Origin: Stutzerimonas stutzeri
Lineage (GTDB): Bacteria; Pseudomonadota; Gammaproteobacteria; Pseudomonadales; Pseudomonadaceae
Length of the DNA: 64,000 bases
NCBI RefSeq assembly: GCF_000219605.1
Contig: NC_015740.1
Location: 2,976,001 to 3,040,000 of the forward strand
Direction of reading: 5' to 3'
Position 1 is the stretch's first letter; every line of letters begins with the position of its first letter. Made by a program: the position numbers and the translations under genes. The notes under the pieces were generated by a model. It did no database searches and was not told the DNA's origin. It was given only the letters and a program-made list of their open reading frames with translations. Positions 43,242 to 54,150 of the stretch are shown one piece after another.

Positions 43242-44342
43242 TCAGCCCAGGTTGTCCTTGATCAGACTGAGCACCCGACGGGCGACGTCCGCTGGCGCGA
43301 CGGTATCGATGCTCTTGTCCAGTGTCACCTGCACACCGTTACCCGCACGGGTCAGACGCACCTGATAGCGCTCGGCACGCGCTTCGATTTCGTCCTTGTC
43401 CGGTGCGCCACCGAACAGCCGGCTGAAGAAACCAGGCTTGTCGTCGGGGTCGTCGGCACGCTCGCTGAGGTTCACGTAGTAGACGCCAAGGCTGCGATCG
43501 AGATCGTCGACCCGCACGTCGGCGGCCTGCAGGGCACGGCCGACGCTGGACCAGGCACGATCGAAGTCGCTGTCCAGCTGCAGCAACGGATTGCCGCTGC
43601 CATCCTGAGTAAGACTGACGCGACTTGGCGCATCGAAATCGCGCTCGGCGAGCAGCGAAACGGAACCACCCTGGCGGGCGCTGCGGTTCAGACTGGCCTG
43701 CAGCTCGTCGAGCAGCACGCGGTCGAGTTCCTTGTTGCTCGAAGTTTCCGGCCAGGCCACGTCGGTGCTGCTACCGGCCGGACGCTTGACGCTGACCACG
43801 AAGATCTCGCTGGTGTTGCGCTGAACGCCCGGCTCGACCCGGACGCGGACGCGCGTCTCACCTTCCTGGATACCCAGGTTGCGCACCAGCGCCTCGTCCA
43901 GTTGCGAGGCGGTTTGCCAGGCAGTGGCAAACTCACCTGTCTGACGCCGCTCTTCAGCGATGCTGAAGCCCTTGTCGGTGAAGAACTGACGGGCCGCGAT
44001 CCAGACCTGAGCCGGCGCATACTGCGCCACCAGCCAGCGCGAGTCCCCGGAGGACTGCACACTGAAATCACTGACGTCCGCGGCCACTTGCAGGCGCTGC
44101 GGCCGCGGCACTTCGTATTTGCCGGAGTGGGTATTGTCAGCCACCTGGCGCGGGATCGGCAGCAGAGGATCGAGCGGACGCGTTCCGCCATCGACGGCGA
44201 CCTGCATCGGAGCGGTCTGACGTGCCGAAAGGTAGTCACTGCCGCGGTCACGGAAATATCCATCATCGCCCCACAGCCAGCCGCAGCCACTGGTTGCAGA
44301 GATCATCAGGGCAAGGGTCGAGAGTCCGGCCAGTCGCTTCAT
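43242..44342 (-). CDS. bamC: Outer-membrane assembly lipoprotein BamC (NlpB/DapX)
   Basis: 366 aa. The lipoprotein signal peptide ends in a lipobox at SATSGC-GWLWG. The conserved unstructured segment (YLSARQTAPMQVA, DPLLPIP) and two helix-grip domains follow. BamC is part of the BAM complex that folds outer-membrane proteins. It lies 16 bp after dapA, the usual arrangement. Confidence 0.93.
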   Translation of the reverse strand: MKRLAGLSTLALMISATSGCGWLWGDDGYFRDRGSDYLSARQTAPMQVAVDGGTRPLDPLLPIPRQVADNTHSGKYEVPRPQRLQVAADVSDFSVQSSGDSRWLVAQYAPAQVWIAARQFFTDKGFSIAEERRQTGEFATAWQTASQLDEALVRNLGIQEGETRVRVRVEPGVQRNTSEIFVVSVKRPAGSSTDVAWPETSSNKELDRVLLDELQASLNRSARQGGSVSLLAERDFDAPSRVSLTQDGSGNPLLQLDSDFDRAWSSVGRALQAADVRVDDLDRSLGVYYVNLSERADDPDDKPGFFSRLFGGAPDKDEIEARAERYQVRLTRAGNGVQVTLDKSIDTVAPADVARRVLSLIKDNLG

Positions 44343-44358
44343 GCGTATTCCTTTGTTA

Positions 44359-45237
44359 TTAAGCCAGCACGCCGGTTTGGCGCATCGCCTGACGGAGCGG
44401 TTCCTGGTAGCTCTGGCTGAGCCAGGTCAATGGCAGACGGATGCCATTGCCCATCAGGCCCATCTCGTGCAACGCCCATTTGACCGGAATCGGATTGGCT
44501 TCCAGGAACAGCGCACGATGCAGCGGCATCAGGCGCTCGTTGATAGCGCGAGCGGTCTCGGCATCCCCGGCCATCGCCGCGGCACAGAGTTCGCTCATGG
44601 CACGCGGGGCGACGTTCGCCGTGACGGAGATGTTGCCCTTGCCGCCCATCAGCATCAGCTCGACGGCAGTGGGGTCATCGCCCGAGTAGACGAGGAAGTC
44701 CTTGCTGACGCGGTCCAGCACTTCCCGACCGCGCTTGAGGTCGCCAGTGGCTTCCTTGATACCGATGATGTTCGGCACCTTCGACAGACGCTCGACCGTA
44801 TCGGGCAGCATGTCGCACACGGTGCGGCCCGGTACGTTGTAGAGGATCTGCGGGATGGCCACGGCCTCGGCGATGTGCTTGAAGTGCAGGTACAGGCCTT
44901 CCTGGGTCGGCTTGTTGTAGTACGGAGTGACCAGCAGGCAGGCGTCGGCGCCGGCGGTCTTGGCGTTCTCGGTCAGTTCGACCGCTTCGCTGGTGGAGTT
45001 GGCGCCCGTTCCGGCGATCACCGGAATGCGCCCGTTGACCTGGTCGACCACGCGGCGGATCACTTCGATATGCTCGGCCACGCTCAAGGTGGCCGACTCA
45101 CCGGTGGTACCGACAGCAACGATTGCATTGGTGCCTTCCTGCAAATGGAAATCCACCAGCTTGCTCAGGCTGTCCCAGTCCAGACCGCCCTGCGCATCCA
45201 TGGGCGTGACCAGCGCCACCATACTGCCCGCAATCAT
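44359..45237 (-). CDS. dapA: 4-hydroxy-tetrahydrodipicolinate synthase
   Basis: 292 aa from the ATG at 45237 (AGGAGTG upstream; the frame is open further up but without support). Schiff-base Lys in [11 protein letters not shown] and Tyr in ILYNVPGRT are present. It condenses pyruvate with aspartate semialdehyde for lysine and diaminopimelate synthesis. Confidence 0.95.
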   Translation of the reverse strand: MIAGSMVALVTPMDAQGGLDWDSLSKLVDFHLQEGTNAIVAVGTTGESATLSVAEHIEVIRRVVDQVNGRIPVIAGTGANSTSEAVELTENAKTAGADACLLVTPYYNKPTQEGLYLHFKHIAEAVAIPQILYNVPGRTVCDMLPDTVERLSKVPNIIGIKEATGDLKRGREVLDRVSKDFLVYSGDDPTAVELMLMGGKGNISVTANVAPRAMSELCAAAMAGDAETARAINERLMPLHRALFLEANPIPVKWALHEMGLMGNGIRLPLTWLSQSYQEPLRQAMRQTGVLA

Positions 45238-45463
45238 GCAACCACTCCTGCCGGAATAAATAAAAAGAGGCGTAATGGTACAAGGCTCCCCAGCGCTTTG
45301 CGAGTAGCCTGACACACGCCGCGCCGAGCCGGCAAAGCGCTGCCTGCAGTTGCCAAGGGAGCCCGCCATGTGAGGCGTGCATTCCCTCTGCCCTCGCTTT
45401 TCGCTACCCTTAGCCGTTTTCGGCTTGGCTGGCCGACCGATTCACCACCGCCAGGAATGCTGC

Positions 45464-46024
45464 ATGTCCACCCCCCCTCTCCCCCGCGAACAATTTCTCG
45501 TCATCAGCGCCCTGGGCGCCAACCCGATGGAGCTGACCAATGTGCTCTGCCGCGCCGCCAACGAGAATCGCTGCGCGGTCGTCAGCACTCGCCTGACGCG
45601 TCATGGCCAGTGCAGCGCACTGGTTCTGGAAGTCGGTGGTAGCTGGGATGCTCTCGCCCGGATGGAAACCACGCTGCCGGGGCTCGCGAAGAAGCATGCG
45701 TTCACGGCCAATGTCGTTCGTAGCGAAGCGCTGGAAAGCCGCCCGCAGGCCTTGCCTTATGTGGCCTATGTGAGCGCAGTCTTCCGCCCCGATATCCTCA
45801 ACGAGCTGTGCCAGTTCTTCATCGACCACCGCGTCGAACTGGAAAGCCTGACCTGCGACACCTACCAGGCCCCACAGACCGGCGGCACCATGCTCAACGC
45901 CACCCTGACCGTCACCCTGCCTGCAGGCACGCAGATCAGCTGGCTGCGCGATCAGTTTCTCGACTTTGCCGACGCGCTCAACCTCGATGCGCTGATCGAA
46001 CCCTGGCGTCCGCAGAACCCTTGA
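45464..46024 (+). CDS. gcvR: Glycine cleavage repressor GcvR-like ACT protein
   Basis: 186 aa from the ATG at 45464 (AGGAA upstream). Two ACT-type halves: EQFLVISALGANPMELTNVL and, about 80 residues later, YVAYVSAVFRPDILNELCQF. GcvR binds GcvA and modulates glycine cleavage genes in E. coli; the role in Pseudomonas is by homology. It is 14 bp before bcp, divergent from dapA. Confidence 0.85.
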   Translation: MSTPPLPREQFLVISALGANPMELTNVLCRAANENRCAVVSTRLTRHGQCSALVLEVGGSWDALARMETTLPGLAKKHAFTANVVRSEALESRPQALPYVAYVSAVFRPDILNELCQFFIDHRVELESLTCDTYQAPQTGGTMLNATLTVTLPAGTQISWLRDQFLDFADALNLDALIEPWRPQNP

Positions 46025-46038
46025 GATCAGGAGGCAAC

Positions 46039-46512
46039 ATGGCAGTCGCAATCGACCAACCGATTCCACCCTTCCAGGCCCAGGCTACCAGCGGCCAGTC
46101 GATCGACCTCGCGTCGCTGGCCGGCAAGCAGGTCGTGCTGTATTTCTATCCGAAGGACAACACACCGGGCTGTACGACCGAAGGTCAGGGTTTTCGTGAT
46201 CTCCATCAGGCGTTTCTCGCGGCCAACACCCTGGTCTTTGGCGTCTCGCGCGACAGCCTGAAAACCCACGAGAACTTTCGCGCCAAGCAGGGCTTTCCCT
46301 TCGAGCTGATCAGCGACAAGGACGAGCAGCTCTGCCAGCTGTTCGATGTGATCAAGCTGAAAAAACTCTACGGCAAGGAGTATCTCGGCGTGGACCGCAG
46401 CACCTTTCTCATCGACCGCGACGGCGTACTGCGTCAGGAATGGCGCGGCGTGAAGGTGCCCGGCCATGTCGAGGCCGTGCTCCAGGCCGCCCAGGCACTG
46501 AACCACGCGTAG
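46039..46512 (+). CDS. bcp: Peroxiredoxin Bcp
   Basis: 157 aa, AGGAGG upstream. The peroxidatic Cys is in DNTPGCTTEGQGF; the resolving Cys five residues later in E. coli BCP is absent (Gln/Gly instead), so it should be a 1-Cys type. It reduces peroxides with thioredoxin-like donors. Confidence 0.94.
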   Translation: MAVAIDQPIPPFQAQATSGQSIDLASLAGKQVVLYFYPKDNTPGCTTEGQGFRDLHQAFLAANTLVFGVSRDSLKTHENFRAKQGFPFELISDKDEQLCQLFDVIKLKKLYGKEYLGVDRSTFLIDRDGVLRQEWRGVKVPGHVEAVLQAAQALNHA

Positions 46513-46519
46513 AAACAAT

Positions 46520-46544
46520 AAAGGCTGGCGCCGCGCCAGCCTTT
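46520..46544. terminator. Bidirectional terminator between bcp and perM
   Basis: AAAGGCTGGCG-CC-GCGCCAGCCTTT: an 11-bp perfect stem between two convergent genes. Confidence 0.92.
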
Positions 46545-46548
46545 CCCA

Positions 46549-47625
46549 TCATTCGCCAGGCTCGACCACCACGGTCGCCGGCTCCCTCGGCCAGGCATAC
46601 AACACGGCCTTGAACAGGGTCGCCAAGGGGATGGCGAAGAACACCCCCCAGAACCCCCACAGCCCACCGAACAGTAGCACCGCGCAGATGATCGCCACCG
46701 GGTGCAGATTCACCGCCTCGGAGAACAGCAACGGCACCAGGACGTTGCCATCCAGAGTCTGGATAATGGCGTAGGCCACCATCAGGTAGAAGAACTGGTC
46801 GCCCAGACCCCACTGGAATATCCCGATCAGCGCTATGGGAATGGTGACCACGGTAGCCCCGATGTAGGGCACCACGACGGAGACGCCCACGAGCATCGCC
46901 ATCAGTGCCGCGTAATTGAGCCCCAGCGCGGCAAAGACGGCGTACGAGACCACGGCGCAGATCAGGATCTCGATCGCCTTGCCCCGAATGTAGTTGGCGA
47001 TCTGCAGGTTCATCTCCTGAGAGACCTGAGTGATCAGGCCGCGCTCGCGTGGCAGGTAGTCCTTGATCCAGTTGCTGATCTGCTCGCGATCCTTCAGAAA
47101 GAAGAACACCAGAATCGGCACCAGCACCAGATAGATCATCAGCCCGATCAGCAGCGGCAGACTCGACAGTGAAGACGTCAGCACCAGCTGGCCGTAGCGG
47201 CCGATCTCGCCACGCATGAAATCGATGCCGCGCAGCACCTGCTCCTCGGTCACCAGTTGCGGATAACGCTCCGGCAGCAACAGCAGCAGCGACTGCCACT
47301 CCACCAGCATGCGCGGCAGCTCGTTGAATAGCGTCAGCACCTGTTGCCAGAGCAGCGGCACGATGAACAGCGTGCACACCACCAGCACCCCGACGAACAT
47401 CAGAAATACCAGCCAGACCGCAAGCAGGTGCGGCACCCGCCGACGCTCCATGGCACCCACCAGCCCTTGCATCAGGAACGCCAGCACCAGTCCGGCCAGC
47501 ACCGGCGCCAGCATCTTGCCAAGTGTCAGGACGATCGCGAATGCAAGGAACAGCAGAACAGCGAGAACAACCGCCTCCTCGTCGGAGAAGTAACGCTGCA
47601 TCCAACCGCGTAATACCTTGATCAT
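46549..47625 (-). CDS. perM: AI-2E/PerM-family membrane permease
   Basis: 358 aa with about eight hydrophobic segments (VVLAVLLFLAFAIVLTLGK; LMAMLVGVSVVVPYIGATVV; FGGLWGFWGVFFAIPLATL). The family includes TqsA and PerM; the substrate of this member is not known. It is followed by a TusA-like gene reading into it from the same strand (21 bp). Confidence 0.9.
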   Translation of the reverse strand: MIKVLRGWMQRYFSDEEAVVLAVLLFLAFAIVLTLGKMLAPVLAGLVLAFLMQGLVGAMERRRVPHLLAVWLVFLMFVGVLVVCTLFIVPLLWQQVLTLFNELPRMLVEWQSLLLLLPERYPQLVTEEQVLRGIDFMRGEIGRYGQLVLTSSLSSLPLLIGLMIYLVLVPILVFFFLKDREQISNWIKDYLPRERGLITQVSQEMNLQIANYIRGKAIEILICAVVSYAVFAALGLNYAALMAMLVGVSVVVPYIGATVVTIPIALIGIFQWGLGDQFFYLMVAYAIIQTLDGNVLVPLLFSEAVNLHPVAIICAVLLFGGLWGFWGVFFAIPLATLFKAVLYAWPREPATVVVEPGE

Positions 47626-47646
47626 GTATTTCCTCGAAGCGAACCG

Positions 47647-47898
47647 TCAGGCCTTGCGCAGCCAGTAACGATAAAGACCATCCTCGACCTCTTCATGTAG
47701 AAGCGCATGGCCGGCCAGCTTGGCGAAACTGCGAAAATCCCGTTGCGAGCCAGGATCGCTGGCGACAACCTTGAGTACCGCCCCGCTGGGCAGGCGATTC
47801 AATTCCAGCTTGGCCTTGAGCAGCGGCATCGGGCAGTCGAGGCCGACGGCGTCCAGCTCGGCATCGCACGCGGGCGATAGTGGTCGACCTTCACTCAT
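47647..47898 (-). CDS. TusA/SirA-like sulfur-carrier protein
   Basis: 83 aa from the ATG at 47898 (GAGGAGG upstream). The motif DAVGLDCPMPLLKAK carries the CPxP sulfur-accepting Cys. The P. aeruginosa gene at this position (PA1006) acts in molybdenum-cofactor sulfur handling and nitrate respiration, as I recall. Not the canonical tusA. Confidence 0.9.
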   Translation of the reverse strand: MSEGRPLSPACDAELDAVGLDCPMPLLKAKLELNRLPSGAVLKVVASDPGSQRDFRSFAKLAGHALLHEEVEDGLYRYWLRKA

Positions 47899-48008
47899 GG
47901 TTCGCCTCCTCAGCAAAGCCACGCAGCATACCTAGCGCACCGGGGCTCTGGCCAGCCAGCCAAGGTCAAGGCTACAGTAGCCGTTCTCACTTCAACGAGC
48001 CTGCCTGG

Positions 48009-49439
48009 ATGAAACTGCTGCGCCCCGCCCTGCTCACGCTCACCTGCCTGCTTGTGCAACCGACATTGGCTAACGACCTGCCTTCGCTCGGCGACGCCAG
48101 CTCGGGCATCGTGTCGCCGGAACAGGAACATGTGCTCGGGCGCGCCTGGCTGAGCCTGCTGCGGGGGCAGGTGAAGCAGCTTTCCGACCCCCAGCTCAAG
48201 GACTACGTCGAGAACAGCGTGTACCGCCTGGCCGAAACCAGCCAGCTACAGGATCGACGTCTGGAATTCGTCCTGCTCGACAGCCCGCAGCTAAACGCCT
48301 TTGCCGCACCCGGTGGCATCATCGGGGTCAATGGTGGCCTGTTCATTCATGCGCAGACCGAAGCCGAGTACGCTTCGGTGATGGCGCACGAACTGGCTCA
48401 CCTCTCACAGCGACACTTCGCTCGCGGCCTCGAAGCCCAGCAGCGCATGCAGCTGCCGATGATGGCCGCCATGCTCGCCGGCGTCGTGGCAGCCGCAGCC
48501 GGGGCCGGCGATGCGGGCATCGCCGCCATCGTTTCCACCCAGGCCGCAGCCATCCAGGCCCAGCGTCGCTTCTCCCGGCAGAACGAGCAGGAGGCCGACC
48601 GTATCGGCATCGTCAACCTCGAACGCGCCGGTTATGACCCACGCGCCATGCCATCGATGTTAGGCCGGCTGATGCGGCAGTACCGCTATGACCAGAAGCC
48701 ACCGGAGTTCCTTCTGACCCACCCGGTCAGCGAATCGCGCATCGCAGACACCACAAACCGAGCCGAGCAATATGCGCAGGGCGGCACTCAGGACAGCCTG
48801 CGCTACCAGTTGATGCGGGCGCGTACCCAACTCAAGTTCGAAAGCACACCCGGCGTCGGAGCCAAGCGTTTCCGCGCAATGCTCGATGAGAACCCCGAGA
48901 TGGACGCCGCCCGTTACGGACTGGCGCTGGCGCAGATGAAAGCCGGGCAGCTCGCCGATGCGGCCAGCAGCCTGGAGCCGCTGCTGGCCAAGGCTCCGGA
49001 TGACCTCACCTACAATCTGGCACAGGTCGAGCTCGACATAACAGCCAATCGCCTGCAGCAGGCGCAGACCCGACTACAGCGCCTGCTGCAGCTGTATCCG
49101 GGTAACTACCCGGTGCGCCAGATGCATATCGACCTGTTGATGGAGCGGGGCGAGACCCAACAAGCCGAACGCGAGCTGGACAAACTCGCCGAGCAGCGCC
49201 GGCGGGACCCGGACATCTGGTACCAGGTCGCAGAGGTCCGGGGCCTTAGCGGAAACATTGTCGGCCTGCATCAGGCGCGCGCCGAATACTTTGCGCTGGT
49301 CGGCGACTACGATCAGGGCATCGAGCAGCTCAACCTGGCCAAGCGCCGCGCCAGCAACTTCCAGATTTCCGCGCGAATCGACGCCAGGCAGAAGCAGCTG
49401 ATCGAAGAGAAGCGCATGGTCGAGGACATGCTGCGTTGA
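48009..49439 (+). CDS. bepA: Periplasmic M48 metalloprotease-chaperone BepA (YfgC)
   Basis: 476 aa from the ATG at 48009. Signal peptide (LLRPALLTLTCLLVQPTLA), zinc motif HELAHLSQRH (HExxH), third ligand Glu in NEQEADRIG, then TPR-like repeats to the C-terminus. It degrades or assists misassembled LptD and other outer-membrane proteins. Typical length. Confidence 0.93.
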   Translation: MKLLRPALLTLTCLLVQPTLANDLPSLGDASSGIVSPEQEHVLGRAWLSLLRGQVKQLSDPQLKDYVENSVYRLAETSQLQDRRLEFVLLDSPQLNAFAAPGGIIGVNGGLFIHAQTEAEYASVMAHELAHLSQRHFARGLEAQQRMQLPMMAAMLAGVVAAAAGAGDAGIAAIVSTQAAAIQAQRRFSRQNEQEADRIGIVNLERAGYDPRAMPSMLGRLMRQYRYDQKPPEFLLTHPVSESRIADTTNRAEQYAQGGTQDSLRYQLMRARTQLKFESTPGVGAKRFRAMLDENPEMDAARYGLALAQMKAGQLADAASSLEPLLAKAPDDLTYNLAQVELDITANRLQQAQTRLQRLLQLYPGNYPVRQMHIDLLMERGETQQAERELDKLAEQRRRDPDIWYQVAEVRGLSGNIVGLHQARAEYFALVGDYDQGIEQLNLAKRRASNFQISARIDARQKQLIEEKRMVEDMLR

Positions 49440-49481
49440 TAAGCAGCACGCGACACCCCTACAGACCATACCAATGAAAAA

Positions 49482-49503
49482 GCCACGCTCGAAAAAGCGT
49501 GGC
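49482..49503 (-). terminator. Terminator after nadA
   Basis: On the minus strand GCCACGCT-TTTTCG-AGCGTGGC followed by TTTTTCATT, 45 bp after the nadA stop. The hairpin also lies just after bepA on the plus strand, where no T-run follows. Confidence 0.85.
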
Positions 49504-49547
49504 CTCGGTTGACGCGGTCGAGTGCGTATCCGCCGCTCTCGAAGGGC

Positions 49548-50606
49548 TCAGGCGTTACCGGCCTGCTTCAAGCGTGCCGCCTGGGTGAAATCGAGCATTC
49601 GCTTCAGCGGCTTCACAGCCCGCGGAATCAGCGCCGGGTCGACGAAAATCTCATTGCTTCCGGTGCCCAGGCATTCCAGGGTGCGCTCGAGCGTGTTCAT
49701 CGCCATCCACGGGCAATGCGCACAGCTACGACAGGTCGCGCCCTGCCCCGCCGTCGGCGCTTCGATGAAGGTCTTCTCCGGACACAGCTGCTGCATCTTG
49801 TAGAAGATTCCGCGGTCGGTCGCCACGATAAGGGTCTGCTGCGGCAGCGTCTGCGCGGCCTTGATCAGCTGACTGGTCGAACCCACTGCATCGGCCAGCT
49901 CGACAACCGCCTGCGGTGATTCGGGATGAACCAGAATTGCCGCATCCGGATACAACGCCTTCATGTCCGCCAGCTGCTTGGCCTTGAACTCCTCGTGCAC
50001 GATGCAGGCGCCATCCCACAGCAGGATGTCCGCACCGGTTTCGCGCTGCACGTAATTGCCCAGATGCTTGTCCGGTGCCCAGATGATCTTCTCGCCGTTA
50101 TCCATCAGGCTCTCGACGATCTCCAGCGCGCAACTGGATGTCACCACCCAGTCGGCACGTGCCTTCACCGCTGCCGAGGTATTGGCATAGACCACCACGG
50201 TGCGCTCGGGATGCTGGTCGCAAAACGCCGAGAACTCATCCACTGGACAGCCGAGATCAAGCGAACAGGTTGCCTCCAGCGTCGGCATCAGCACGCGCTT
50301 TTCCGGATTGAGGATCTTCGCCGTTTCCCCCATGAACTTGACGCCAGCCACCACGACCGTTTGCGCGGGGTGTTCGTTGCCGAAACGTGCCATTTCCAGC
50401 GAATCGGAAACGCAGCCGCCAGTCTCTTCGGCCAGCGCCTGGATCACCGGATCGGTGTAGTAGTGCGCCACCAGCACCGCATCCTGGCGCTTCAACTCGG
50501 CAGCGATCTCGCTGCGCAACTTTGCCTCCTGCTCAGGCGTCAGCGGCTGGGGCTGCTTCGCCGCCAGGTGTGCCTGCACAAGGATGCGTTCGGGTATCTG
50601 CGTCAT
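49548..50606 (-). CDS. nadA: Quinolinate synthase A
   Basis: 352 aa from the ATG at 50606; the longer open frame upstream is not supported. [18 protein letters not shown] opens the fold; cluster Cys lie in [13 protein letters not shown] region ([10 protein letters not shown]), [12 protein letters not shown] and [13 protein letters not shown]. It makes quinolinate for NAD with a 4Fe-4S cluster. Confidence 0.95.
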   Translation of the reverse strand: MTQIPERILVQAHLAAKQPQPLTPEQEAKLRSEIAAELKRQDAVLVAHYYTDPVIQALAEETGGCVSDSLEMARFGNEHPAQTVVVAGVKFMGETAKILNPEKRVLMPTLEATCSLDLGCPVDEFSAFCDQHPERTVVVYANTSAAVKARADWVVTSSCALEIVESLMDNGEKIIWAPDKHLGNYVQRETGADILLWDGACIVHEEFKAKQLADMKALYPDAAILVHPESPQAVVELADAVGSTSQLIKAAQTLPQQTLIVATDRGIFYKMQQLCPEKTFIEAPTAGQGATCRSCAHCPWMAMNTLERTLECLGTGSNEIFVDPALIPRAVKPLKRMLDFTQAARLKQAGNA

Positions 50607-50807
50607 GGTCGCGGGTCCTGCCAACACGGGATTGCACGAAGCGCCAGGTAGCTCGGCGGCAACGGTAAAGTCGGGCTTGTCGATAAGACGGAAGGAGCAG
50701 GATTCGGACGAGGCTCCTGCCATTCGACGGGGCAGGAATACTAGCCGATGCATCGGCAAAAGGGAAAGCATCGGACACAGGGGCTGGCCTTCGCAGCCCC
50801 AAACGAA

Positions 50808-50832
50808 AACCGCCGGCGGGCGCCGGCGGTTT
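50808..50832 (-). terminator. Terminator after the acetyl-CoA hydrolase gene
   Basis: On the minus strand ACCGCCGGCGCC-CGCCGGCGGT then TTTCGTTT, just after the stop at 50840. Confidence 0.88.
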
Positions 50833-50839
50833 CTTTGGA

Positions 50840-52336
50840 TCACTCGCCCTTGAGCATGTGACCGCGTTCTTCCAGGTTGATGTGCCACTGCATGGCCTCA
50901 CCCAGCAGATGCGGGGTCTGGCCGCCTTTCTTGCAGGCATCCTCGAAGTACTTGTTCAGCGCATCGCGGTAGGACGGATGCACGCAGTTGTCGATGATCA
51001 CGCGCGCACGTTCGCGCGGAGCCAGGCCACGCAGGTCTGCCAGGCCCTGCTCGGTCACCAGGATCTCCACGTCGTGCTCGGTGTGGTCGACGTGAGCAAC
51101 CATCGGTACGACGCTGGAAATGTTGCCACCCTTGGCGATCGACTTGGTCACGAAGATGGCCAGGTGGGCGTTACGCGCGAAGTCGCCCGAACCACCGATA
51201 CCATTCATCATCTTGGTGCCGCCCACGTGGGTGGAGTTGACGTTACCGTAGATGTCGAACTCCAGCGCGGTGTTGATGCCGATGATGCCGAGACGGCGCA
51301 CCAGCTCCGGATGGTTGGAGATTTCCTGCGGACGCAGCACCAGCTTGTCCTTGTACTTCTCCAGGTTACCGAACACGCGATCGTTGCAACGCTCGGAGAG
51401 CGTGATGGAGCAACCGGAAGCAAAGGTCATCTTACCGGCGTCGATCAGTTCGAAGGTGCAGTCCTGCAGTACTTCGGAATACATCACCAGGTCTTCGAAC
51501 GGCGAGTCGATCAGACCACACATTACGGCGTTGGCGATGTTGCCGATACCGACCTGCATCGGGCCGAGGTTCTTGGCCATGCGACCGGCAGCCACTTCGC
51601 TCTTGAAGAACTCGACCAGGTGGTTGGCGATGGCCTGGGTTTCTTCGTCCGGCGGCGTGACGGTGGAGTAGGAGTCAGGCTGATTGGTGATCACGATCGC
51701 AGCGATCTTGGCCGGATCGACCGGAATAGCTGCGCTGCCGAGACGGTCATCGACCTTGGTCAGCGGGATCGGGCCACGATTCGGACGCTCGCCCGGGAAG
51801 TAGATATCGTGCAGGCCTTCAAGGTTCAGGTTGTGCGCCAGGTTCAGCTCGATGATCACCTGGTCGGCAAACATGGCCAGGTTGGCCGAGTTGCCCACGG
51901 AGGTGGTCGGCACGATGTGGCCCTGTTCGGTGATGCACAGCGCCTCGACGATGGTGACATCGGGACGCTTGATCTGATGGTTGCGCATCTGCTCCACGGT
52001 GTGCGACAGGTGCTGGTCGATGAACATGACCTCACCTGCGTTGATCGCCTTGCGCAGTACCGGGTCGGCCTGGAACGGCATGCGGCGGGCCAGCAGGCCG
52101 GCGGAAGCCATCTTGCCATCGAGATCGTTACCCAGGCTGGCACCGGTCACCAGGCTGATCTGCAGCTTCTCGTCCTTGGCACGGTCGATCAGCGCAAGGG
52201 GTACGGCCTTGGCTTCGCCCGCGCGGGTGAAGCCGCTCATGCCAACGGTCATGCCGTCGCGAATAAGGGAAGCAGCCTCTTGGGCGCTCATGACCTTGTT
52301 CTGCAGAGAGGACAAGCGGATGCGATCAGAATACAT
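50840..52336 (-). CDS. Acetyl-CoA hydrolase / succinyl-CoA:acetate CoA-transferase
   Basis: 498 aa. N-terminal motif [20 protein letters not shown] and the later [18 protein letters not shown] belong to the class I CoA-transferase family that includes SCACT (AarC/Cat1). It moves CoA between succinyl-CoA and acetate or hydrolyses acetyl-CoA. It stands alone between nadA and tRNA-Lys; P. aeruginosa has inserted islands in this interval. Confidence 0.92.
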   Translation of the reverse strand: MYSDRIRLSSLQNKVMSAQEAASLIRDGMTVGMSGFTRAGEAKAVPLALIDRAKDEKLQISLVTGASLGNDLDGKMASAGLLARRMPFQADPVLRKAINAGEVMFIDQHLSHTVEQMRNHQIKRPDVTIVEALCITEQGHIVPTTSVGNSANLAMFADQVIIELNLAHNLNLEGLHDIYFPGERPNRGPIPLTKVDDRLGSAAIPVDPAKIAAIVITNQPDSYSTVTPPDEETQAIANHLVEFFKSEVAAGRMAKNLGPMQVGIGNIANAVMCGLIDSPFEDLVMYSEVLQDCTFELIDAGKMTFASGCSITLSERCNDRVFGNLEKYKDKLVLRPQEISNHPELVRRLGIIGINTALEFDIYGNVNSTHVGGTKMMNGIGGSGDFARNAHLAIFVTKSIAKGGNISSVVPMVAHVDHTEHDVEILVTEQGLADLRGLAPRERARVIIDNCVHPSYRDALNKYFEDACKKGGQTPHLLGEAMQWHINLEERGHMLKGE

Positions 52337-52535
52337 TTGAGCCTCGAACCAACGGACAATCAGGAAGGTCGCAGTCTATTACGTTTAAAAACGCTTGAGC
52401 CATCTACTAAGGTCGTAGAGAAAAACGTCGCTTATGGTCGAATGTACGACTCAAGCGAAGCGCCACAAAAACTGCGGATATAAAAAAGCCGGACGACCTA
52501 GTGGCCTCCGGCTTTTCCTGCTCCAAGGAGCGATA

Positions 52536-52611
52536 TGGTGGGTCGTGTAGGATTCGAACCTACGACCAATTGGTTAAAAGCCAACTGCTCTACCAACTGA
52601 GCTAACGACCC
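52536..52611 (-). tRNA. tRNA-Lys (anticodon TTT)
   Basis: 76 nt including encoded CCA: GGGTCGTTAGCTCAGTTGG start, anticodon loop CTTTTAA, T-arm GTAGGTTCGAATCCTAC. In P. aeruginosa this tRNA is the attachment site of PAPI-1-type islands; no integrase is adjacent here. Confidence 0.97.
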
Positions 52612-52718
52612 GATGCGGGGCGCATGATACTGATTTGATTGATGAAAACAAACTTTTTTTTGAAAAAATTTAGCCTTAGGCAGTGACGTAGGCAGACGCC
52701 CCGCCGAGAATGCCGGCC

Positions 52719-53393
52719 TCAGAAATAGCGTGTCGGGTCGGCCAGGCCAGCCTCGGCAAAACCAGCCGAACGCAATCTGCAGCTGTCGCACTTGCCACAG
52801 GCGCGACCGTCGTCATCCGCCTGATAGCACGAAACCGTCATCGCATAATCGACGCCCAGTCGACTTCCCTCCCGGACGATTTGCGCCTTGCTGAGGTTCT
52901 GCAGCGGCGCCTGAATGCGGAACCCCTGCCCTTCGACCCCGGCCTTGGTGGCAAGATTGGCCATCCGCTCGAAGGCCGCGACGAACTCCGGCCGGCAATC
53001 GGGGTAACCGGAATAGTCCACCGCATTGACGCCAATGAAGATGTCGCGAGCCCCCAGCACTTCGGCCCAGCCAAGCGCCAGCGACAGGAAGACGGTATTG
53101 CGCGCCGGTACGTAGGTCACGGGAATTCCCTCACCGGGCGCCTCCGGCACATCGATGCTGGCGTCGGTCAATGCCGAGCCGCCGATGCCGTTAAGGTTCA
53201 GTCCGATGACCTTGTGCTCGACGACCCCCAGCTGCTTCGCGACCCGTTCGGCGGCCTGCAGCTCCGCCCGATGACGCTGGCCGTAATCGAAACTCATGGT
53301 GTAGCAGGCATAGCCCTGGGCGCGCGCCATGGCCACGACGGTCGCCGAATCAAGCCCACCGGAGAGCAGGATGACTGCTTTCTTCTCGTTCAT
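52719..53393 (-). CDS. queC: 7-cyano-7-deazaguanine synthase
   Basis: 224 aa. PP-loop [17 protein letters not shown] and C-terminal zinc site [10 protein letters not shown]. It converts CDG to preQ0 for queuosine. Located 40 bp after queE, which makes its substrate. Confidence 0.96.
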   Translation of the reverse strand: MNEKKAVILLSGGLDSATVVAMARAQGYACYTMSFDYGQRHRAELQAAERVAKQLGVVEHKVIGLNLNGIGGSALTDASIDVPEAPGEGIPVTYVPARNTVFLSLALGWAEVLGARDIFIGVNAVDYSGYPDCRPEFVAAFERMANLATKAGVEGQGFRIQAPLQNLSKAQIVREGSRLGVDYAMTVSCYQADDDGRACGKCDSCRLRSAGFAEAGLADPTRYF

Positions 53394-53433
53394 TTCCGCG
53401 TTTTACCTTCAAAACGATTGATGGGCGCCATGC

Positions 53434-54075
53434 TCAATGGCCAGGCGCATCGTTCCAGATGATCTTGTGCAGCTGGAGCTGCAACCGTACCGGCAGGTTG
53501 TCCGCGACGATCCAGTCCGCCAGCGCGCGGACATCGACCTGACCATGGCTGGGGGAGAACAGGACCTCGCCGGCCCGCCGGTCCAGCCCGTACTCGATCA
53601 ACTTGGACACGGCCCAGTCGTAGTCCTCCCGGGAGCAGATGACGAACTTCACCTGATCGTTGCGGGTGAGATGGACGATGTTCTCATAGCGGTTGCGTCC
53701 GACTTCCGCCGAGCCTGGGGTTTTCAGGTCCACCACCCGACTGACGCGCTCATCCACCGGGGAAATGTCGAGCGCGCCGCTGGTTTCCAGTGAAACCTCG
53801 TACCCCGCATCGCAAAGTCGCTGCAGCAGCGGCACGCAATTGGGCTGAGCCAGCGGCTCGCCACCTGTCACGCAGACGTAACGCGGATTGTAGGCAGCGA
53901 CACGCTCCAGGATGGCATCGAGGGTTATGAGCTCTCCGCCGCTGAACGCATAGGCGGTATCGCAGTACTGACAGCGCAGGGGACAGCCGGTGAGGCGAAC
54001 GAACACCGTGGGCAATCCACTGGTGCGCGTCTCCCCCTGCAGCGAGTAGAAGATCTCGGTAATTCGCAGGGTCAT
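53434..54075 (-). CDS. queE: 7-carboxy-7-deazaguanine synthase (radical SAM)
   Basis: 213 aa from the ATG at 54075 (MTLRITEIFYSLQGE); an in-frame upstream start at 54108 is less likely. Cluster motif CPLRCQYC and GGEPLAQPN are present. It rearranges CPH4 to CDG. Together with queC it forms the preQ0 pair. Confidence 0.95.
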   Translation of the reverse strand: MTLRITEIFYSLQGETRTSGLPTVFVRLTGCPLRCQYCDTAYAFSGGELITLDAILERVAAYNPRYVCVTGGEPLAQPNCVPLLQRLCDAGYEVSLETSGALDISPVDERVSRVVDLKTPGSAEVGRNRYENIVHLTRNDQVKFVICSREDYDWAVSKLIEYGLDRRAGEVLFSPSHGQVDVRALADWIVADNLPVRLQLQLHKIIWNDAPGH

Positions 54076-54150
54076 ATCAGCCACGGGCGTGACGGCTAAA
54101 CAGGCCATCCGCCTCCGTTGCGGGAAATAGGGGCAGCGATTCTAACGAAA